A stretch of DNA of 38,443 bases from an uncultured Pirellulaceae bacterium (GCA_938091115.1 CALKNI010000210.1:1-38443); one strand, 5' to 3'. Counted from the stretch's first letter, positions 24,598 through 34,615 are shown. Notes: generated by a model from the letters alone, not told the origin. Numbers and translations: made by a program.

Positions 24598-25380
24598 ATG
24601 GCAAACGCGCTAGTTCAAGATCTTATTGATGCGGGTGTTCACTTCGGCCACAGAGCCAGTCGCTGGAACCCTAAAATGTCGCCGTACATCTACGGTCGTA
24701 AAAACCAAATCCACATCATGGATATCCGTGAAACGGTACGTGGCCTGTTGCGAGCCAAAAAGTACGTTTCTCAGGTTGCCAGCGGTGGAAGTCTCGTTTT
24801 GTTCGTCGGCACCAAACGACAAGCCTCAGCCGCAGTTCAGCGTGAAGCCGAACGCTGTGGCATGCCTTATGTTAGCGAGCGTTGGCTCGGTGGCGCCCTA
24901 ACGAACTTCCGAACCATTCGCAGTCGAATGGGTCGCCTTGAAGAACTCGAAGAAATTCGAGGAAGCGACAAAATTGAAGGTTACTCAAAGAAGGCTCAGT
25001 CGTCATTGAATCGTGAGTTCCGTAAAATTCACCGCAACTTGAACGGTATTCGCACGATGAACCGCAAGCCGGAATGCTTGATCATCGTTGACCCAAATAA
25101 AGAAAAGAATGCGGTTCTCGAAGCTAAAAAGCTTGGAATCACGACTGTTTCTTTGATCGATACGAACTGCAATCCTGATCTGATCGATTTGCCAATCCCT
25201 GGTAACGACGACGGTATTCGCTCGATTGAATTAATCATGAGCCACATGGCCGATGCCGTTCTGGCAGGTCGAAAAGCCATCGTTGCGAAAAACGAAGGCA
25301 AAGAATCAGGCGCCAAAACAGAATCAGCCCCAAAGGCAGACACTGTGCCGGACAAAGATGCAGAAGAAACCGCAGTTTAA
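24598..25380 (+). CDS. rpsB: Ribosomal protein S2 (uS2)
   Basis: 260 residues. The ATG at 24598 is chosen over the TTG three bases earlier because GGAG has good spacing to it and the protein then starts [18 protein letters not shown]. Typical S2 segments follow: [40 protein letters not shown], and the C-terminal [11 protein letters not shown] region. The last 35 residues are Ala/Glu/Lys-rich and disordered. It begins the conserved rpsB-tsf-pyrH-frr cluster. Confidence 0.97.
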   Translation: MANALVQDLIDAGVHFGHRASRWNPKMSPYIYGRKNQIHIMDIRETVRGLLRAKKYVSQVASGGSLVLFVGTKRQASAAVQREAERCGMPYVSERWLGGALTNFRTIRSRMGRLEELEEIRGSDKIEGYSKKAQSSLNREFRKIHRNLNGIRTMNRKPECLIIVDPNKEKNAVLEAKKLGITTVSLIDTNCNPDLIDLPIPGNDDGIRSIELIMSHMADAVLAGRKAIVAKNEGKESGAKTESAPKADTVPDKDAEETAV

Positions 25381-25406
25381 TTCTGACTGCTTAGTTTTGA
25401 ATAAAC

Positions 25407-25439
25407 AACCGACAAGGCTCTAATCCGAGCCAGTCGGTT
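25407..25439 (+). promoter_or_regulatory. Two-part hairpin between rpsB and tsf
   Basis: Outer stem AACCGAC / GTCGGTT (25407-25413 with 25433-25439) encloses an inner stem GGCTC / GAGCC (25416-25420 with 25427-25431). Only TCTTCG follows, so it is a poor terminator. It could act as a partial attenuator or RNA-processing site between the two genes. Confidence 0.5.
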
Positions 25440-25613
25440 CTTCGATTCCAATAGAGATCAAACAAACGATTTTTCTTTTTGCTGCAAGCGTGCAGCAATT
25501 GAAATTTAATCATATCCCCTTACGACACCGGTAGCACGCAAACCGGATTGCAATCGAATTCAACCGATTCGTTGCAATTGTCGCGACAATTGATACCAAG
25601 AGAAGGAAAAACA

Positions 25614-26603
25614 ATGAGCGTAACCATTTCAGCCAAAGACGTTAGCGAACTGAGAAAAGCGACGGGCGCCGGGATGATGGATTGCAAGGAAGCACTTAAA
25701 GAATCCGGTGGCGACATTGAGGGCGCCCTCGACTTCCTCCGAAAAAAGGGGCAGAAAGTAGCTGCCAAACGAGCTGGACGTGACGCCAATGAAGGTGTCG
25801 TCGTCGCACTCACAAACGAAGCCGGCGACACCGGTATCATCCTAGCACTCAGTTGCGAGACTGACTTTGTCGCCAAGAACGATGATTTTATCGCGTTTGC
25901 CAACAGCATCGGTCAAATGGCGCTTGAAAATCTGCCCGAAACCAAAGAAGAACTACTTGCACTCCCTTACGAAGGCACACCGCTCGCTGAAAAACTCGTC
26001 GAGCAAACTGGAAAGATCGGCGAAAAGATCGAGGTTTCAGGTTACGGTAAAATGAGTGGCGAGAGCATCTCCACTTACATCCATGCTGGTAGTAAGATCG
26101 GCGTCGCCGTCTCTTACAAATCCGGAGGTAATGACGAAGCCGCTAAATTCTTCCGCAGTATCGCGATGCACATCGCAGCCATGAACCCTGTGATTCTCTC
26201 CCCAGAAGAATTTGACGCAGAGTTCGTTGCTAAAGAAACCGAGGTAATTCAAGCTCAAATCAAAGCCGAAAACGAGCTAAATGAAGCAGAAGACCTCGGT
26301 AAGCCAATGAAGAACGTTCCTCTTTTTGGAAGTAAACTTCAATTGACACCCGAGGTGATGGCAAAAGCAGAGGCGGATATCAAAGCGCAATTAGAAGCAG
26401 AAGGAAAGCCCGAGAAGATTTGGGACAAAATCGTTCCCGGGAAACTCGAACGCTTCGTTGCAGACAATACGCTCCTCGACCAGGAACGCTGCCTTCTAAG
26501 TCAGTTCTTCGCACTAGACGATAGCAAAACCGTCCAAACGGCCATCAGTGACTTCGGCGATGCAGCCGAAATCGTTGAGTTCAAACGACTGTCGGTTGGC
26601 TAA
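25614..26603 (+). CDS. tsf: Elongation factor Ts
   Basis: 329 residues from ATG 25614, with GAAGGA just upstream; the frame extends 22 codons further but those residues do not fit. EF-Ts exchanges GDP for GTP on EF-Tu. The N-terminal signature LRKATGAGMMDCKEAL is at about 14-29. It is followed by GGDIEGALDFLRKKGQK and the core motifs CETDFVAKNDDF and HIAAMNP. The C-terminal dimerisation-type region ends WDKIVPGKLERFVADNTLL... The protein is somewhat longer than E. coli EF-Ts because of an extra Glu/Lys-rich segment near residues 205-250. Confidence 0.97.
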   Translation: MSVTISAKDVSELRKATGAGMMDCKEALKESGGDIEGALDFLRKKGQKVAAKRAGRDANEGVVVALTNEAGDTGIILALSCETDFVAKNDDFIAFANSIGQMALENLPETKEELLALPYEGTPLAEKLVEQTGKIGEKIEVSGYGKMSGESISTYIHAGSKIGVAVSYKSGGNDEAAKFFRSIAMHIAAMNPVILSPEEFDAEFVAKETEVIQAQIKAENELNEAEDLGKPMKNVPLFGSKLQLTPEVMAKAEADIKAQLEAEGKPEKIWDKIVPGKLERFVADNTLLDQERCLLSQFFALDDSKTVQTAISDFGDAAEIVEFKRLSVG

Positions 26604-26650
26604 AGCCACCAAGACGATCAAATATTCGACAATTTATTCGTTGTCGCAGA

Positions 26651-26677
26651 AGCCCTGCTGTTTGCAGGGCTTTTTTT
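26651..26677 (+). terminator. Strong rho-independent terminator after tsf
   Basis: Perfect 8-base stem AGCCCTGC / GCAGGGCT (26651-26658 and 26664-26671), loop TGTTT, followed by seven T. It separates rpsB-tsf from pyrH-frr. Confidence 0.92.
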
Positions 26678-26809
26678 GTATTCTAATCTTCTGTGACGAT
26701 GCAACTTACAAAGGCTGTGGCGAATTCTGCTACTCGGCAAGCAAGCCTCCTAGTTGACATCGGTCCGCCCAATTTATGAGACCGACACACTGAACCCCGA
26801 AAAAATCTA

Positions 26810-27553
26810 ATGACGCAAACGGCAAAATACAAACGGATTATCCTGAAACTGTCAGGTGAGAGCTTCAGCCCCTCGGGAGAACGCGGAATCAGCATGGAGG
26901 AAGTTGTTCACATCTCACAACAAATAAGCGAGGCACAACAGCTTGGTTGCCAGATTGCAGTCGTTATCGGAGGCGGCAACATCCTTCGCGGCAGTCAGTT
27001 CAAAGCCAAAAATGAAGTTGTCCATGAGGCGACCGCCCACTACATGGGTATGATGGCTACAATCATTAACGGCCTCGCTCTCCAAGACGCACTTGAATCG
27101 GTGGGCTGCCAGACTCGCTTGATGAGTGCCATAAAAATGGATGGCGTTTGTGAACCATACATTCGCCGCCGTGCCCACCGGCATCTAGAAAAAGGACGCA
27201 TTGTCATTCTGGGCGCTGGCACAGGCGGTCCTTTCGTAACCACCGATACCGCCGCTGCATTGCGAAGCATGGAACTCGAAGCCGACATTTTAATGAAGGC
27301 CACTCGTGTTGACGGGGTCTATAGTGAAGACCCTGAAAAAAACCCGCATGCCGTGCTCTATTCGGAACTTGAGTTCCAAACGTGCATTGAAAAAAACCTT
27401 CGCGTGATGGACTCGACCGCAATCTCTCATTGCATGGAACACGACATGCCGCTGATGGTCTTTAACTTTCGAAAAGACGGAAACATCATCAAAGCAGTTC
27501 TTGGCGAAAAAGTTGGAACCATCGTCAGCAACCAATCAATTGCAGACCAATAA
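26810..27553 (+). CDS. pyrH: UMP kinase
   Basis: 247 residues of the amino acid kinase fold; makes UDP from UMP and is hexameric in bacteria. Motifs: KLSGESF (10-16), [11 protein letters not shown], a [16 protein letters not shown] loop and [16 protein letters not shown] near residues 164-179. These are close to the bacterial PyrH pattern. The start ATG at 26810 has no clear Shine-Dalgarno sequence. The gene is preceded by a terminator and so probably has its own promoter. Confidence 0.97.
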   Translation: MTQTAKYKRIILKLSGESFSPSGERGISMEEVVHISQQISEAQQLGCQIAVVIGGGNILRGSQFKAKNEVVHEATAHYMGMMATIINGLALQDALESVGCQTRLMSAIKMDGVCEPYIRRRAHRHLEKGRIVILGAGTGGPFVTTDTAAALRSMELEADILMKATRVDGVYSEDPEKNPHAVLYSELEFQTCIEKNLRVMDSTAISHCMEHDMPLMVFNFRKDGNIIKAVLGEKVGTIVSNQSIADQ

Positions 27554-27735
27554 ATAATAAAGCTAAAACGTTAGCTATATATATTTCCCCTTGTCGACAC
27601 TAAAGCAAAATTACGCGTATAATCGAGAGTGCCTCTCGGCAACTTTCGGAATCCATTATCGATTACGATAACAGTCGGTCGCCTTAAACTTTGCAAATTA
27701 ATAAAAAACAGTAGTTTTACTGAACGGAGAAACCA

Positions 27736-28296
27736 ATGCCTGCAGCCGCAATCATCGAAGATGCCGAACAGAGGATGGACAAAGCAATTGAGGTTTTAAA
27801 AAAGAGCCTCGGTGGAATTCGAACCGGGCGAGCCAACCCAGGACTTGTTGACTCCCTTCGAGTCGATGTCTACGGTTCTCCCACACCCATTAAACAAGTT
27901 GCTCAAGTCGGCGCGCCAGAACCAACTCAAATCGTAATTCGCCCCTACGACACTGGAATCATCAAGGAAATTGAAAAGGCGATTGTTGCCAGTGACCTTG
28001 GCTTCAACCCCCAAAACGACGGTCGCGTGGTGCGAATTAACATTCCGCCACTCTCCACCGACGTAAGGAAAAAAATGGTCAATCGAATCAAAGAACTCAC
28101 TGAAGAAGCAAAGATTTCGATTCGAAACGTTCGCCGAGACGGAAACAAAGCAGCTGACGTTGCAGAAAAAGACAAAACGCTTTCTGAAGACCAGAGAGAT
28201 GACGTGAAAGATCAAGTTCAGGAACTGACCAAAAAGTTCGAAAACCAAGCTCAGGAAATTGCGAAAGCAAGAGAATCCGAGGTCATGGAAGATTAA
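27736..28296 (+). CDS. frr: Ribosome recycling factor
   Basis: 186 residues. RRF splits the post-termination ribosome together with EF-G. The family pattern is clear: RMDKAIEVLKKSLGGIRTGRANPGLVD, VYGSPTPIKQVAQV, RINIPPLSTDVRKKMVNRIKE, and the helical C-terminus ending QAQEIAKARESEVM. GGAG lies five bases before the ATG. The 180-base gap after pyrH holds no gene. It ends the cluster with a strong terminator. Confidence 0.98.
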   Translation: MPAAAIIEDAEQRMDKAIEVLKKSLGGIRTGRANPGLVDSLRVDVYGSPTPIKQVAQVGAPEPTQIVIRPYDTGIIKEIEKAIVASDLGFNPQNDGRVVRINIPPLSTDVRKKMVNRIKELTEEAKISIRNVRRDGNKAADVAEKDKTLSEDQRDDVKDQVQELTKKFENQAQEIAKARESEVMED

Positions 28297-28632
28297 CCCA
28301 AGCCGGAACACGACACCCAAAAGGGCTCAGACCATTCAGTCTGAGCCCTTTTTTTGTTTGGCAACCATGACAATGACCAGCCATCGCTTTCCACTTTTAT
28401 TTAACTAACTCTCTCCAACCGATGTGGTAGCAAACCACCAACGGCGCAAAGGGCCTGTAAATGTCAAACTATAACGGTCGGCGAAACATTTCCCTTTAAC
28501 CAAGCAATCCCGATAAAAACCAACCTATTGAATTCACCGACCTAAACACTCCGACTTCAGACTATAGCTAAGAACATTTTTACACCGGAGCGTGATTCGC
28601 ACTTCGAAGTGGCCTACTGGTTGGAGCACTCA
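28297..28632. other. Intergenic after frr
   Basis: About 330 bases. It holds the frr terminator and the promoter of the next gene. Nothing else is visible. Confidence 0.5.
28319..28355 (+). terminator. Strong rho-independent terminator after frr
   Basis: A perfect 14-base stem AAAAGGGCTCAGAC / GTCTGAGCCCTTTT around a 6-base loop, followed by T residues. It lies about 20 bases past the stop codon. Confidence 0.95.
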
Positions 28633-29367
28633 ATGAGATTTCAAACTACATTCCTCGCAACAATCTTAACCGCAATCGCTGTACTTGCTACAGATTGTAC
28701 GGCACAGTCTCACGCACCCCAACAACAACCAGCCAGCAATCAAGCAGATGGAACCTCGCCCAACGCGCCCCGACACCGATTCGTAACCGCAAATCAAAAT
28801 CCGAACTCGGTTCCATCGGTCAATTCAGCGACTCAAATTTCTCGCGTCAAACAGTCCCAGACACTCGCTGCTGTCCCGGTACAATCTCGCCCACGCACAA
28901 GTGACTTAGTAGCGGCGACCTTTGAAACCTCAAATAATAACGACTTTGGTTTGTCTCTCAATTACACCGACCGCCAGGCAAGCCTACAGCCCACACCAGC
29001 GCATACCTTTCAATACCAAGCAACTGTTGAATCCCCTTCATCGACTCGCACCAATATCTTTGGAATTGACGAAGACCAATGCTGCGATGAGTGGGAAAAC
29101 TTCACAGCCTGCGGGGGCCTAAAGACAAATCCTGGCCACTATGGAATTCCATGGTTAACCGGCAAGGACAATTGCGAAGCAGCACGTGGCTGTGGATGCG
29201 GCATTGAAAGACCAGGACTTGGCTGCGGAACTCTAGACTGCGATTCAACAACCATCAGATGCACAAAGCTCAGAGGAATCAAAGGCTGGTTTAAGAAGTC
29301 AGATTGCCAGTGTGTTGAATGCCAAACGGAACAGCCGAGCGTCATCGAATACGTGGAAGAAAAATAG
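28633..29367 (+). CDS. Secreted Cys-rich protein, hypothetical
   Basis: 244 residues from ATG 28633, with TGGAG upstream; an earlier start at 28609 adds eight unlike residues. A signal peptide covers about 1-26 (TFLATILTAIAVLA then TDCTAQS). The middle is low-complexity, rich in Gln, Ser, Pro and Asn. The C-terminal 100 residues are Cys-rich: about 16 Cys in short pairs and motifs such as QCCDEW, GCGCG and CQCVEC. This suggests a small disulfide- or metal-stabilised extracellular domain. Family not recognised. A Cys-rich segment also occurs in the outer-membrane protein at 36766, but I see no sequence similarity beyond that. Confidence 0.75.
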   Translation: MRFQTTFLATILTAIAVLATDCTAQSHAPQQQPASNQADGTSPNAPRHRFVTANQNPNSVPSVNSATQISRVKQSQTLAAVPVQSRPRTSDLVAATFETSNNNDFGLSLNYTDRQASLQPTPAHTFQYQATVESPSSTRTNIFGIDEDQCCDEWENFTACGGLKTNPGHYGIPWLTGKDNCEAARGCGCGIERPGLGCGTLDCDSTTIRCTKLRGIKGWFKKSDCQCVECQTEQPSVIEYVEEK

Positions 29368-29758
29368 ACAGAACACTCAATCACCGAGCTTCTAATCTCT
29401 GTCGCTGAATCTTGCTCTCGAACCCCGCAGTAACCCGACGGTCGCAGCCGCAGTTTTCGCTCCGGCCGCATCCGGGCTATTCGATCTGGCTGTCTAATCT
29501 AGAAAAACGAACACCTAAAACCGGTGCGGCTTCCCGTTTGATTGTTTTCTTATCTGTTCCCTTCTCTCGACAAACCACTTGACTCGAAATGATTCAAGCG
29601 GATTCAATCTTCTGCGAAGGCGAATCTCGTTTGGATGATTTCAAGTAGCAGAAGAGTAGAAACAAGGATATCAAACGAAACTCCAATCAAACAAACCCAA
29701 TCTTTCGCAAAGTCAACAGCTCACTCGGTTAAAAAGTTCGCACCGAATTCGGGCGACT
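29368..29758. other. Intergenic between convergent genes
   Basis: About 390 bases between the stop of the Cys-rich secreted protein and the stop of the lipoprotein. Short frames here overlap their neighbours. No strong terminator or motif was seen. Confidence 0.5.
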
Positions 29759-30478
29759 CTATTTCATTGACCAACCCGGTGGAATTGAACCACCCTGTGC
29801 CGGTGGCGTCGCCGATTGAAAACCTTGCTGAGTTTTTTCCGGTAAAACCGGGTTTACCATGAAGTTCTGTTGAGTTGCCGGAGCGGCCACACTATTAGGA
29901 ACTGTCAAATTTCCAGAAAACTGGTTACTGGAACTAGGAGGTAAAGTGGCTACCCGCGGTGTTCCAACAAACCCACTAGGCGCGACAACTGTCGATGCAT
30001 CATTGACGGGCAGTCGTGAGAGATCACGGCTATCATCGATTTGCGTTGACGCATAGTCGACTGCTTTGGTGAACGTAGTTTTCGCCACAGGAACCGATGG
30101 CGGGGCAAGTCCACTGTTCACCACGCTCGGAGTCGAGGCGCTTCCTGTCGTTTCAACGAAACCTGAACTAGAGGCAACCATACCGTTTATCGGCTGAACA
30201 GGATTCGCTGCAGCCATTCCCTGCCGCGTCCATCCGCCCGACGCTTGGTTGACCGGTGTCGGTGCCCGCTGGTTGGGGTTAACAACCACGGACGAACCGG
30301 TTAGAGAATTTGAGGGCGAATTGGTGTTCTTCGATGGAATATTCATGCTGTATGCCGGTGGAGGCTGGACCGTTGTCTGCCCCGCAAACCAATTATTTGG
30401 TTGATTACCCGAAGTTTGACAACCTGCTGCCAAAATAAGACTACAGGCACACAACAGAAAATAATGAATGCGAAACAT
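29759..30478 (-). CDS. Proline/serine-rich lipoprotein, hypothetical
   Basis: 239 residues. The signal peptide ends in the lipobox LAAGC (16-20) with Cys20, so it should be lipidated; the following QTSG lacks the Asp+2 inner-membrane retention signal. AGAGGA lies eight bases before the ATG. The rest is low complexity, rich in Pro, Ser, Asn, Val and Thr, with short repeats of a PSGFV/SSGFVET type (near residues 106 and 168). Probably an extended, disordered envelope protein. No family recognised. Confidence 0.75.
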   Translation of the reverse strand: MFRIHYFLLCACSLILAAGCQTSGNQPNNWFAGQTTVQPPPAYSMNIPSKNTNSPSNSLTGSSVVVNPNQRAPTPVNQASGGWTRQGMAAANPVQPINGMVASSSGFVETTGSASTPSVVNSGLAPPSVPVAKTTFTKAVDYASTQIDDSRDLSRLPVNDASTVVAPSGFVGTPRVATLPPSSSNQFSGNLTVPNSVAAPATQQNFMVNPVLPEKTQQGFQSATPPAQGGSIPPGWSMK

Positions 30479-30732
30479 CGAGGTTGTCCTCTAAAACACT
30501 GCGATCATTTAAGAAAATTCTTTTTAAGCTCAAGTTTTCAAAATTTGAATTACTTAAGGCGGCGTACGATAGCAAGTTGCGATGACTTCGCAAGATCAGT
30601 TCCCAGATCGCCCCTGTACTTCAGCCAACTTTCATTAACCGAAATCCGTGAAAACGATGGTGCTTGTGACCAAATTAGGGCAAAATATTGAGACATTTAC
30701 AAACGATAGCCTGCACTCAACACGGAAGATCG

Positions 30733-32514
30733 ATGCAACTACTTCTTTCTCACAAGACAACTCTCCGGTTCGTACTCTCGCAAAAATCGCTAGCAGTTGT
30801 TTTTGCCTGTATTGCATGTGCCCTACCCTCCACACCGGTTTGCGGACAACAACAGTCCGCGGATCTTGTATTAGTTGGCGGTAATATTTATACGGTGGAT
30901 CAGTCACGCCCTTATGCAGAGGCGATTGCTGTGAACGCTGGCCGAATTGTTGCCGTTGGATCCGACAAGACGGTATCGGCCTATATAACCCCAGAAACGC
31001 AAGTTATCGATCTCAAGGGCAAGTTTGCAATGCCCGGATTTATCGAAGGCCATGCTCACTTCATGGGCCTGGGTGAATCTATGATGATGCTAAACCTTCA
31101 CAAAGCAAAAACCTGGGATGAGATTGTGCTTCAGGTTGAAAACGCCACCCGCACGACGCCACCCGGAGAGTGGATCATCGGTCGTGGTTGGCATCAGTCT
31201 AAATGGGATCACGTACCTTCACCAAACGTCGATGGCTACCCTACTAATTTCGAGATGAACTTAGCAACGCCTGACCACCCTGTCTTATTAACGCACGCAA
31301 GTGGCCACATGAGTTTCGCCAATGAATATGCAATGAGGCTTGCAGGTGTTGATGCAGACACAGTAAACCCCGGAGGAGGAGAAATTGTTAAAGACGAAAA
31401 CGGAAAGCCCATTGGGATTTTCCGTGAAACAGCTCAGTCTTTAATTCAAAAAGTAAAAACACGTGCTGATAGTCAAAGGCCTCAAATAGAAAAACAAGCC
31501 TATTCACAACGCGCAGCTGAGCTTGCCTCGATGGAATGCCTAAGCAAGGGCATCACCAGTTTCCAAGACGCAGGCTCCAATCTTGCCACCGTTCGAACAC
31601 TCCGCCAGTTAGCCGACAAAGGTAAGCTAGGAGTTCGTCTTTGGGTCATGATTAGAGATGACAACGAGCGGCTACGCGGTCAACTGGCAAACTTCAAAAT
31701 GATCGGATACGCGGATCATTTTTTGACCTGCCGAGCCTTGAAACGCTCAATCGACGGTGCTCTAGGCGCTCACGGAGCTTGGCTACTAGCTCCTTATCAA
31801 GATCTACCCACCAGCTCAGGCTTGAATACCGCCTCGATTGAATCCGTTACCGAAACCGCAAAACTCGGAATTAAAAATGATTTCCAAGTCTGCATTCATG
31901 CAATCGGCGATCGAGCCAACCGAGAGGTCCTCGATATTTACGAAAAGATCTTTCGCGAATATCCAAGTCAGTTTCCGCGCCGATGGCGAATAGAGCACGC
32001 GCAACACCTGCATCCAAACGACATCCCCCGTTTTGGAAAACTGGGAGTAATTGCATCGATGCAAGGAATTCACTGCACATCAGACGCAATTTTTGTTCCG
32101 CAACGATTAGGCATGCGCCGCAGTGAGGAAGGCGCTTACGTCTGGAAATCATTAATTGAGACTGGCGCCATTGTCACAAACGGAACCGATGCACCTGTCG
32201 AAGACGTCGACCCAGTTGCGTCGTTTTATGCTTCAGTTACGCGACGCCTAACAGACAAATTCGCATTTTTCCCGGAGCAGGTGCTTTCGCGGGAACAGGC
32301 CATTCGCTCTTACACAATCGACAATGCCTATGCTGCTTTTGAAGAAAACATCAAGGGATCTTTGGTCCCCGGAAAGCTGGCAGACATCGTGGTCCTCAAC
32401 AACGATCTTATTCAATGCAATGTAGCACAAATTAAAAACACGCGCGTCGAAATGACCATTATCGATGGAAGAATTGCGTTCCAAGCAAACACACCCACAA
32501 CGAACTCGGAATAA
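30733..32514 (+). CDS. Secreted amidohydrolase family 3 (YtcJ-like)
   Basis: 593 residues from ATG 30733, with GGAAG four bases upstream; the frame is open 15 codons further. An N-terminal hydrophobic stretch (about 19-36) ends in PVCGQ, a likely signal peptide. Metal-binding motifs of the amidohydrolase superfamily: GHAHF (106-110, His107/His109), CIHAIGDRANREVLD, RIEHAQHL and a late TNGTDAPVEDVDP with the Asp. The N-terminal LVLVGGNIYTVD and C-terminal GSLVPGKLADIVVLN are the small beta-sandwich halves. Members hydrolyse exocyclic amide or imine bonds; no substrate can be named. An extracytoplasmic location is inferred from the signal peptide. Confidence 0.9.
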   Translation: MQLLLSHKTTLRFVLSQKSLAVVFACIACALPSTPVCGQQQSADLVLVGGNIYTVDQSRPYAEAIAVNAGRIVAVGSDKTVSAYITPETQVIDLKGKFAMPGFIEGHAHFMGLGESMMMLNLHKAKTWDEIVLQVENATRTTPPGEWIIGRGWHQSKWDHVPSPNVDGYPTNFEMNLATPDHPVLLTHASGHMSFANEYAMRLAGVDADTVNPGGGEIVKDENGKPIGIFRETAQSLIQKVKTRADSQRPQIEKQAYSQRAAELASMECLSKGITSFQDAGSNLATVRTLRQLADKGKLGVRLWVMIRDDNERLRGQLANFKMIGYADHFLTCRALKRSIDGALGAHGAWLLAPYQDLPTSSGLNTASIESVTETAKLGIKNDFQVCIHAIGDRANREVLDIYEKIFREYPSQFPRRWRIEHAQHLHPNDIPRFGKLGVIASMQGIHCTSDAIFVPQRLGMRRSEEGAYVWKSLIETGAIVTNGTDAPVEDVDPVASFYASVTRRLTDKFAFFPEQVLSREQAIRSYTIDNAYAAFEENIKGSLVPGKLADIVVLNNDLIQCNVAQIKNTRVEMTIIDGRIAFQANTPTTNSE

Positions 32515-32619
32515 ACAACCCCAGAACTTCAAGCAACGCCCAGCTTTCATTTCAAGCTTCCAAGGCCCAACGCGAGACGGAGCCTCTAGTGGCACCAAGC
32601 CTGGCACTTGAGACGCTGA

Positions 32620-33678
32620 CTAAGCCTTGACTCTTCGGTAACGCCGAAAACAAAACGCAAGCGCTAACAAACCCAACATGCTTCCAGGTTCTGGAACCGC
32701 AGAGAAGATGCGGTCGTATCCAATCGCATCCAATGCCAGCAAATCGAGATTCGAGAGTTCATTTCGAACTCCGAAATCGGTCGTCGGGTCCATCACCCCC
32801 AAACCGCCTTCAATCGCCCAGTGACTCGCTTGCTCACCATCGCCATAGTTGACTCCTTTAGACCAGGCTGACGCCATGCCGACCGCATTCGTCAACCCGC
32901 CGTCAATCGAAAAATACTTATCTCGCTCATCGGCCGTCCAGTCAAGATCTGCACCCACGGCTTCGCTGTCGGTGGAAAATCTTAGAAAATCTAAGCTATT
33001 AACAAACTTCAGTTCGTCATCTGAAAACTGACCGCCACCATTGTTATCCAGCTCATCGACACCACTTGAAAAACCCAAGGTATGCCCAATCTCATGCAAC
33101 GCAGTGCCGAAAAAATCTAAATGGTTGGCCTCAATTCCGTCGCTTGGGTCGAAATCCCAGTCATAGAGAGCATTGAAATTAATGACCCCGTCAACGGTCG
33201 AAGCATGGGAATCCCTCAAACCAAGTGCTTTCGCATTAGCTGTCGTAAGCGAAACGGTGGTGTTGTTTAACCCACCATCGTTATCGAGATAGCCCAATTC
33301 AAAATTCGACCCTGGCGCTTCAGAAGTCTGGTTGGTATAAATCGAAAAGGAAGAGCCCTCCGCCAATCCATTAGAGAATTTGACATCGTCGGCGGTGGAG
33401 ACATCGTTACTAATCGCACTCCGAAATTCACTATACGTGAACGATTCCCGAACGAACGTCGCAGCGCTTACAGTGCGTTGGTCTAACGTGACGAATCCAA
33501 AATCAAGGAAGATCGTAATGTTATCATGGAACTCAGTACCCCAGGTGTTGGCAGCTCGCTGGAACGATCGGTTGGCCAACGCATTGGTTCCGGTACTCGA
33601 TCGGATAGTCATTTGGCCTTGGCAGGCGGAAACCCACCCGACAATCAAAATAATTAAACCAAAAACGAAACGATTCAT
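32620..33678 (-). CDS. PEP-CTERM metalloprotease-like protein
   Basis: 352 residues. A signal peptide covers about 1-22. The zinc motif HEIGHTLGF is at residues 195-203 (His195, Glu196, His199). The usual metzincin third-ligand position at 205 is Ser; Asp208 in SSGVD is nearby. From memory this HEIGHxLGFxSGVD pattern is shared with the NF038122 metalloprotease group found in PEP-CTERM species. The C-terminus has VPEPGSMLGLLALAF followed by RRYRR, the exosortase sorting signal: PEP, a hydrophobic helix, and an Arg cluster. An exosortase must be encoded elsewhere. Surface or extracellular release is expected. Activity is inferred only. Confidence 0.85.
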   Translation of the reverse strand: MNRFVFGLIILIVGWVSACQGQMTIRSSTGTNALANRSFQRAANTWGTEFHDNITIFLDFGFVTLDQRTVSAATFVRESFTYSEFRSAISNDVSTADDVKFSNGLAEGSSFSIYTNQTSEAPGSNFELGYLDNDGGLNNTTVSLTTANAKALGLRDSHASTVDGVINFNALYDWDFDPSDGIEANHLDFFGTALHEIGHTLGFSSGVDELDNNGGGQFSDDELKFVNSLDFLRFSTDSEAVGADLDWTADERDKYFSIDGGLTNAVGMASAWSKGVNYGDGEQASHWAIEGGLGVMDPTTDFGVRNELSNLDLLALDAIGYDRIFSAVPEPGSMLGLLALAFCFRRYRRVKA

Positions 33679-33995
33679 CGATCAGAAAACCAAACAATTC
33701 AGAAATGAAAAATTTCAAGGTGGGGAGCCACGACAAATTAATTATCACCGAGACCGTTCCTCTAGAATACGCTCCAAGATACGGTTTTTCAAGGATAAAC
33801 GACTTTTAACAACCAAACCGAAGGTAACTCATGCGAATTCTCTTTGATTTCATCCTGTTTTCTGGCAAACCAACCGCGACTGCCCATTCCAGATGCACGA
33901 CACTTCGGAATGCGATTCAGGGGAGAAGTGCTAAATAGCGAACTGAACCTTGGGGAAACCCAAACCGTTCTTCGAAAAGCAATCGATGGAATAGA
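33679..33995. other. Intergenic, no supported gene
   Basis: About 315 bases between the PEP-CTERM gene start and the ogt stop. Frames crossing the region on both strands overlap neighbouring genes and look like shadows. Confidence 0.5.
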
Positions 33996-34556
33996 TCATT
34001 CCAAGAGATCCAGCAATGGTTCTTTCACCTTTGGCAGCGCGCCCTCAAGCTCCAATAGCCACTTCTTCGTTCCCACGCCTCCTTGGGTTGAGAACCCGCC
34101 CAACCCGGCGTTACGCACGACTCGATGACAAGGAACGATCATGGGAAAGGGATTTTTTTTCATCACAGTCCCCACCGCTCTCGCCGCTCCAGCATGCCCC
34201 ACCCTGTCCGCCAAATCACCGTAGGTCAAAACCTGACCACGGGGGATTTTTCGGCAAGCATGGGTAACCGCCAACTGAAAAGGAGTCATCCCAGCTGTAT
34301 AGATTTCGAAGCTATCGAAACCCACCTTCTCTCCAGCGAGGTACTTCCGAACTTGAGTCCGAAATTGCTTCATTGGTTCATAGGACGATACATCACTAAG
34401 TCCAGCATCCTGAAACGCCTGACGCACCTGTCCCGGATCGTCGAAGCCAAGCTTAATCGCAAGGACGGTTTTCCCAGAATATAAAACTCCGAACCAACCG
34501 ATTACCGACTCAAAAAAATCAAGCGAAGAATTCGGCAGCAGAAACGATTGCCCCAT
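33996..34556 (-). CDS. ogt: Methylated-DNA-[protein]-cysteine S-methyltransferase (Ogt/MGMT)
   Basis: 186 residues from ATG 34556; GGAAG is seven bases upstream, while the alternative start eight codons earlier has no ribosome binding site. This suicide enzyme removes the O6-alkyl group from guanine onto its own cysteine. The active site PCHRV has Cys143 in IVPCHRVV. Further motifs: FQLAVTHACRKIPRGQVLTYGDLA with the DNA-binding helix, RAVG (arginine finger region), and the C-terminal GLGGFSTQGGVGTKKWLL loop. The N-terminal part is short and degenerate, as in Ogt. It lies only 60 bases after the RGG protein gene on the same strand, so they probably share a transcript. Confidence 0.93.
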   Translation of the reverse strand: MGQSFLLPNSSLDFFESVIGWFGVLYSGKTVLAIKLGFDDPGQVRQAFQDAGLSDVSSYEPMKQFRTQVRKYLAGEKVGFDSFEIYTAGMTPFQLAVTHACRKIPRGQVLTYGDLADRVGHAGAARAVGTVMKKNPFPMIVPCHRVVRNAGLGGFSTQGGVGTKKWLLELEGALPKVKEPLLDLLE

Positions 34557-34615
34557 CAATAATCTTCCTGTTCGATTCAACCAAGCCGTCGCTCATCGTC
34601 CAATCGGAATCCTCT

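Noticed and set aside
33844-34128. 94-codon plus-strand frame opposite ogt
   Set aside because: Largely antisense to ogt, no ribosome binding site, no protein-like composition.
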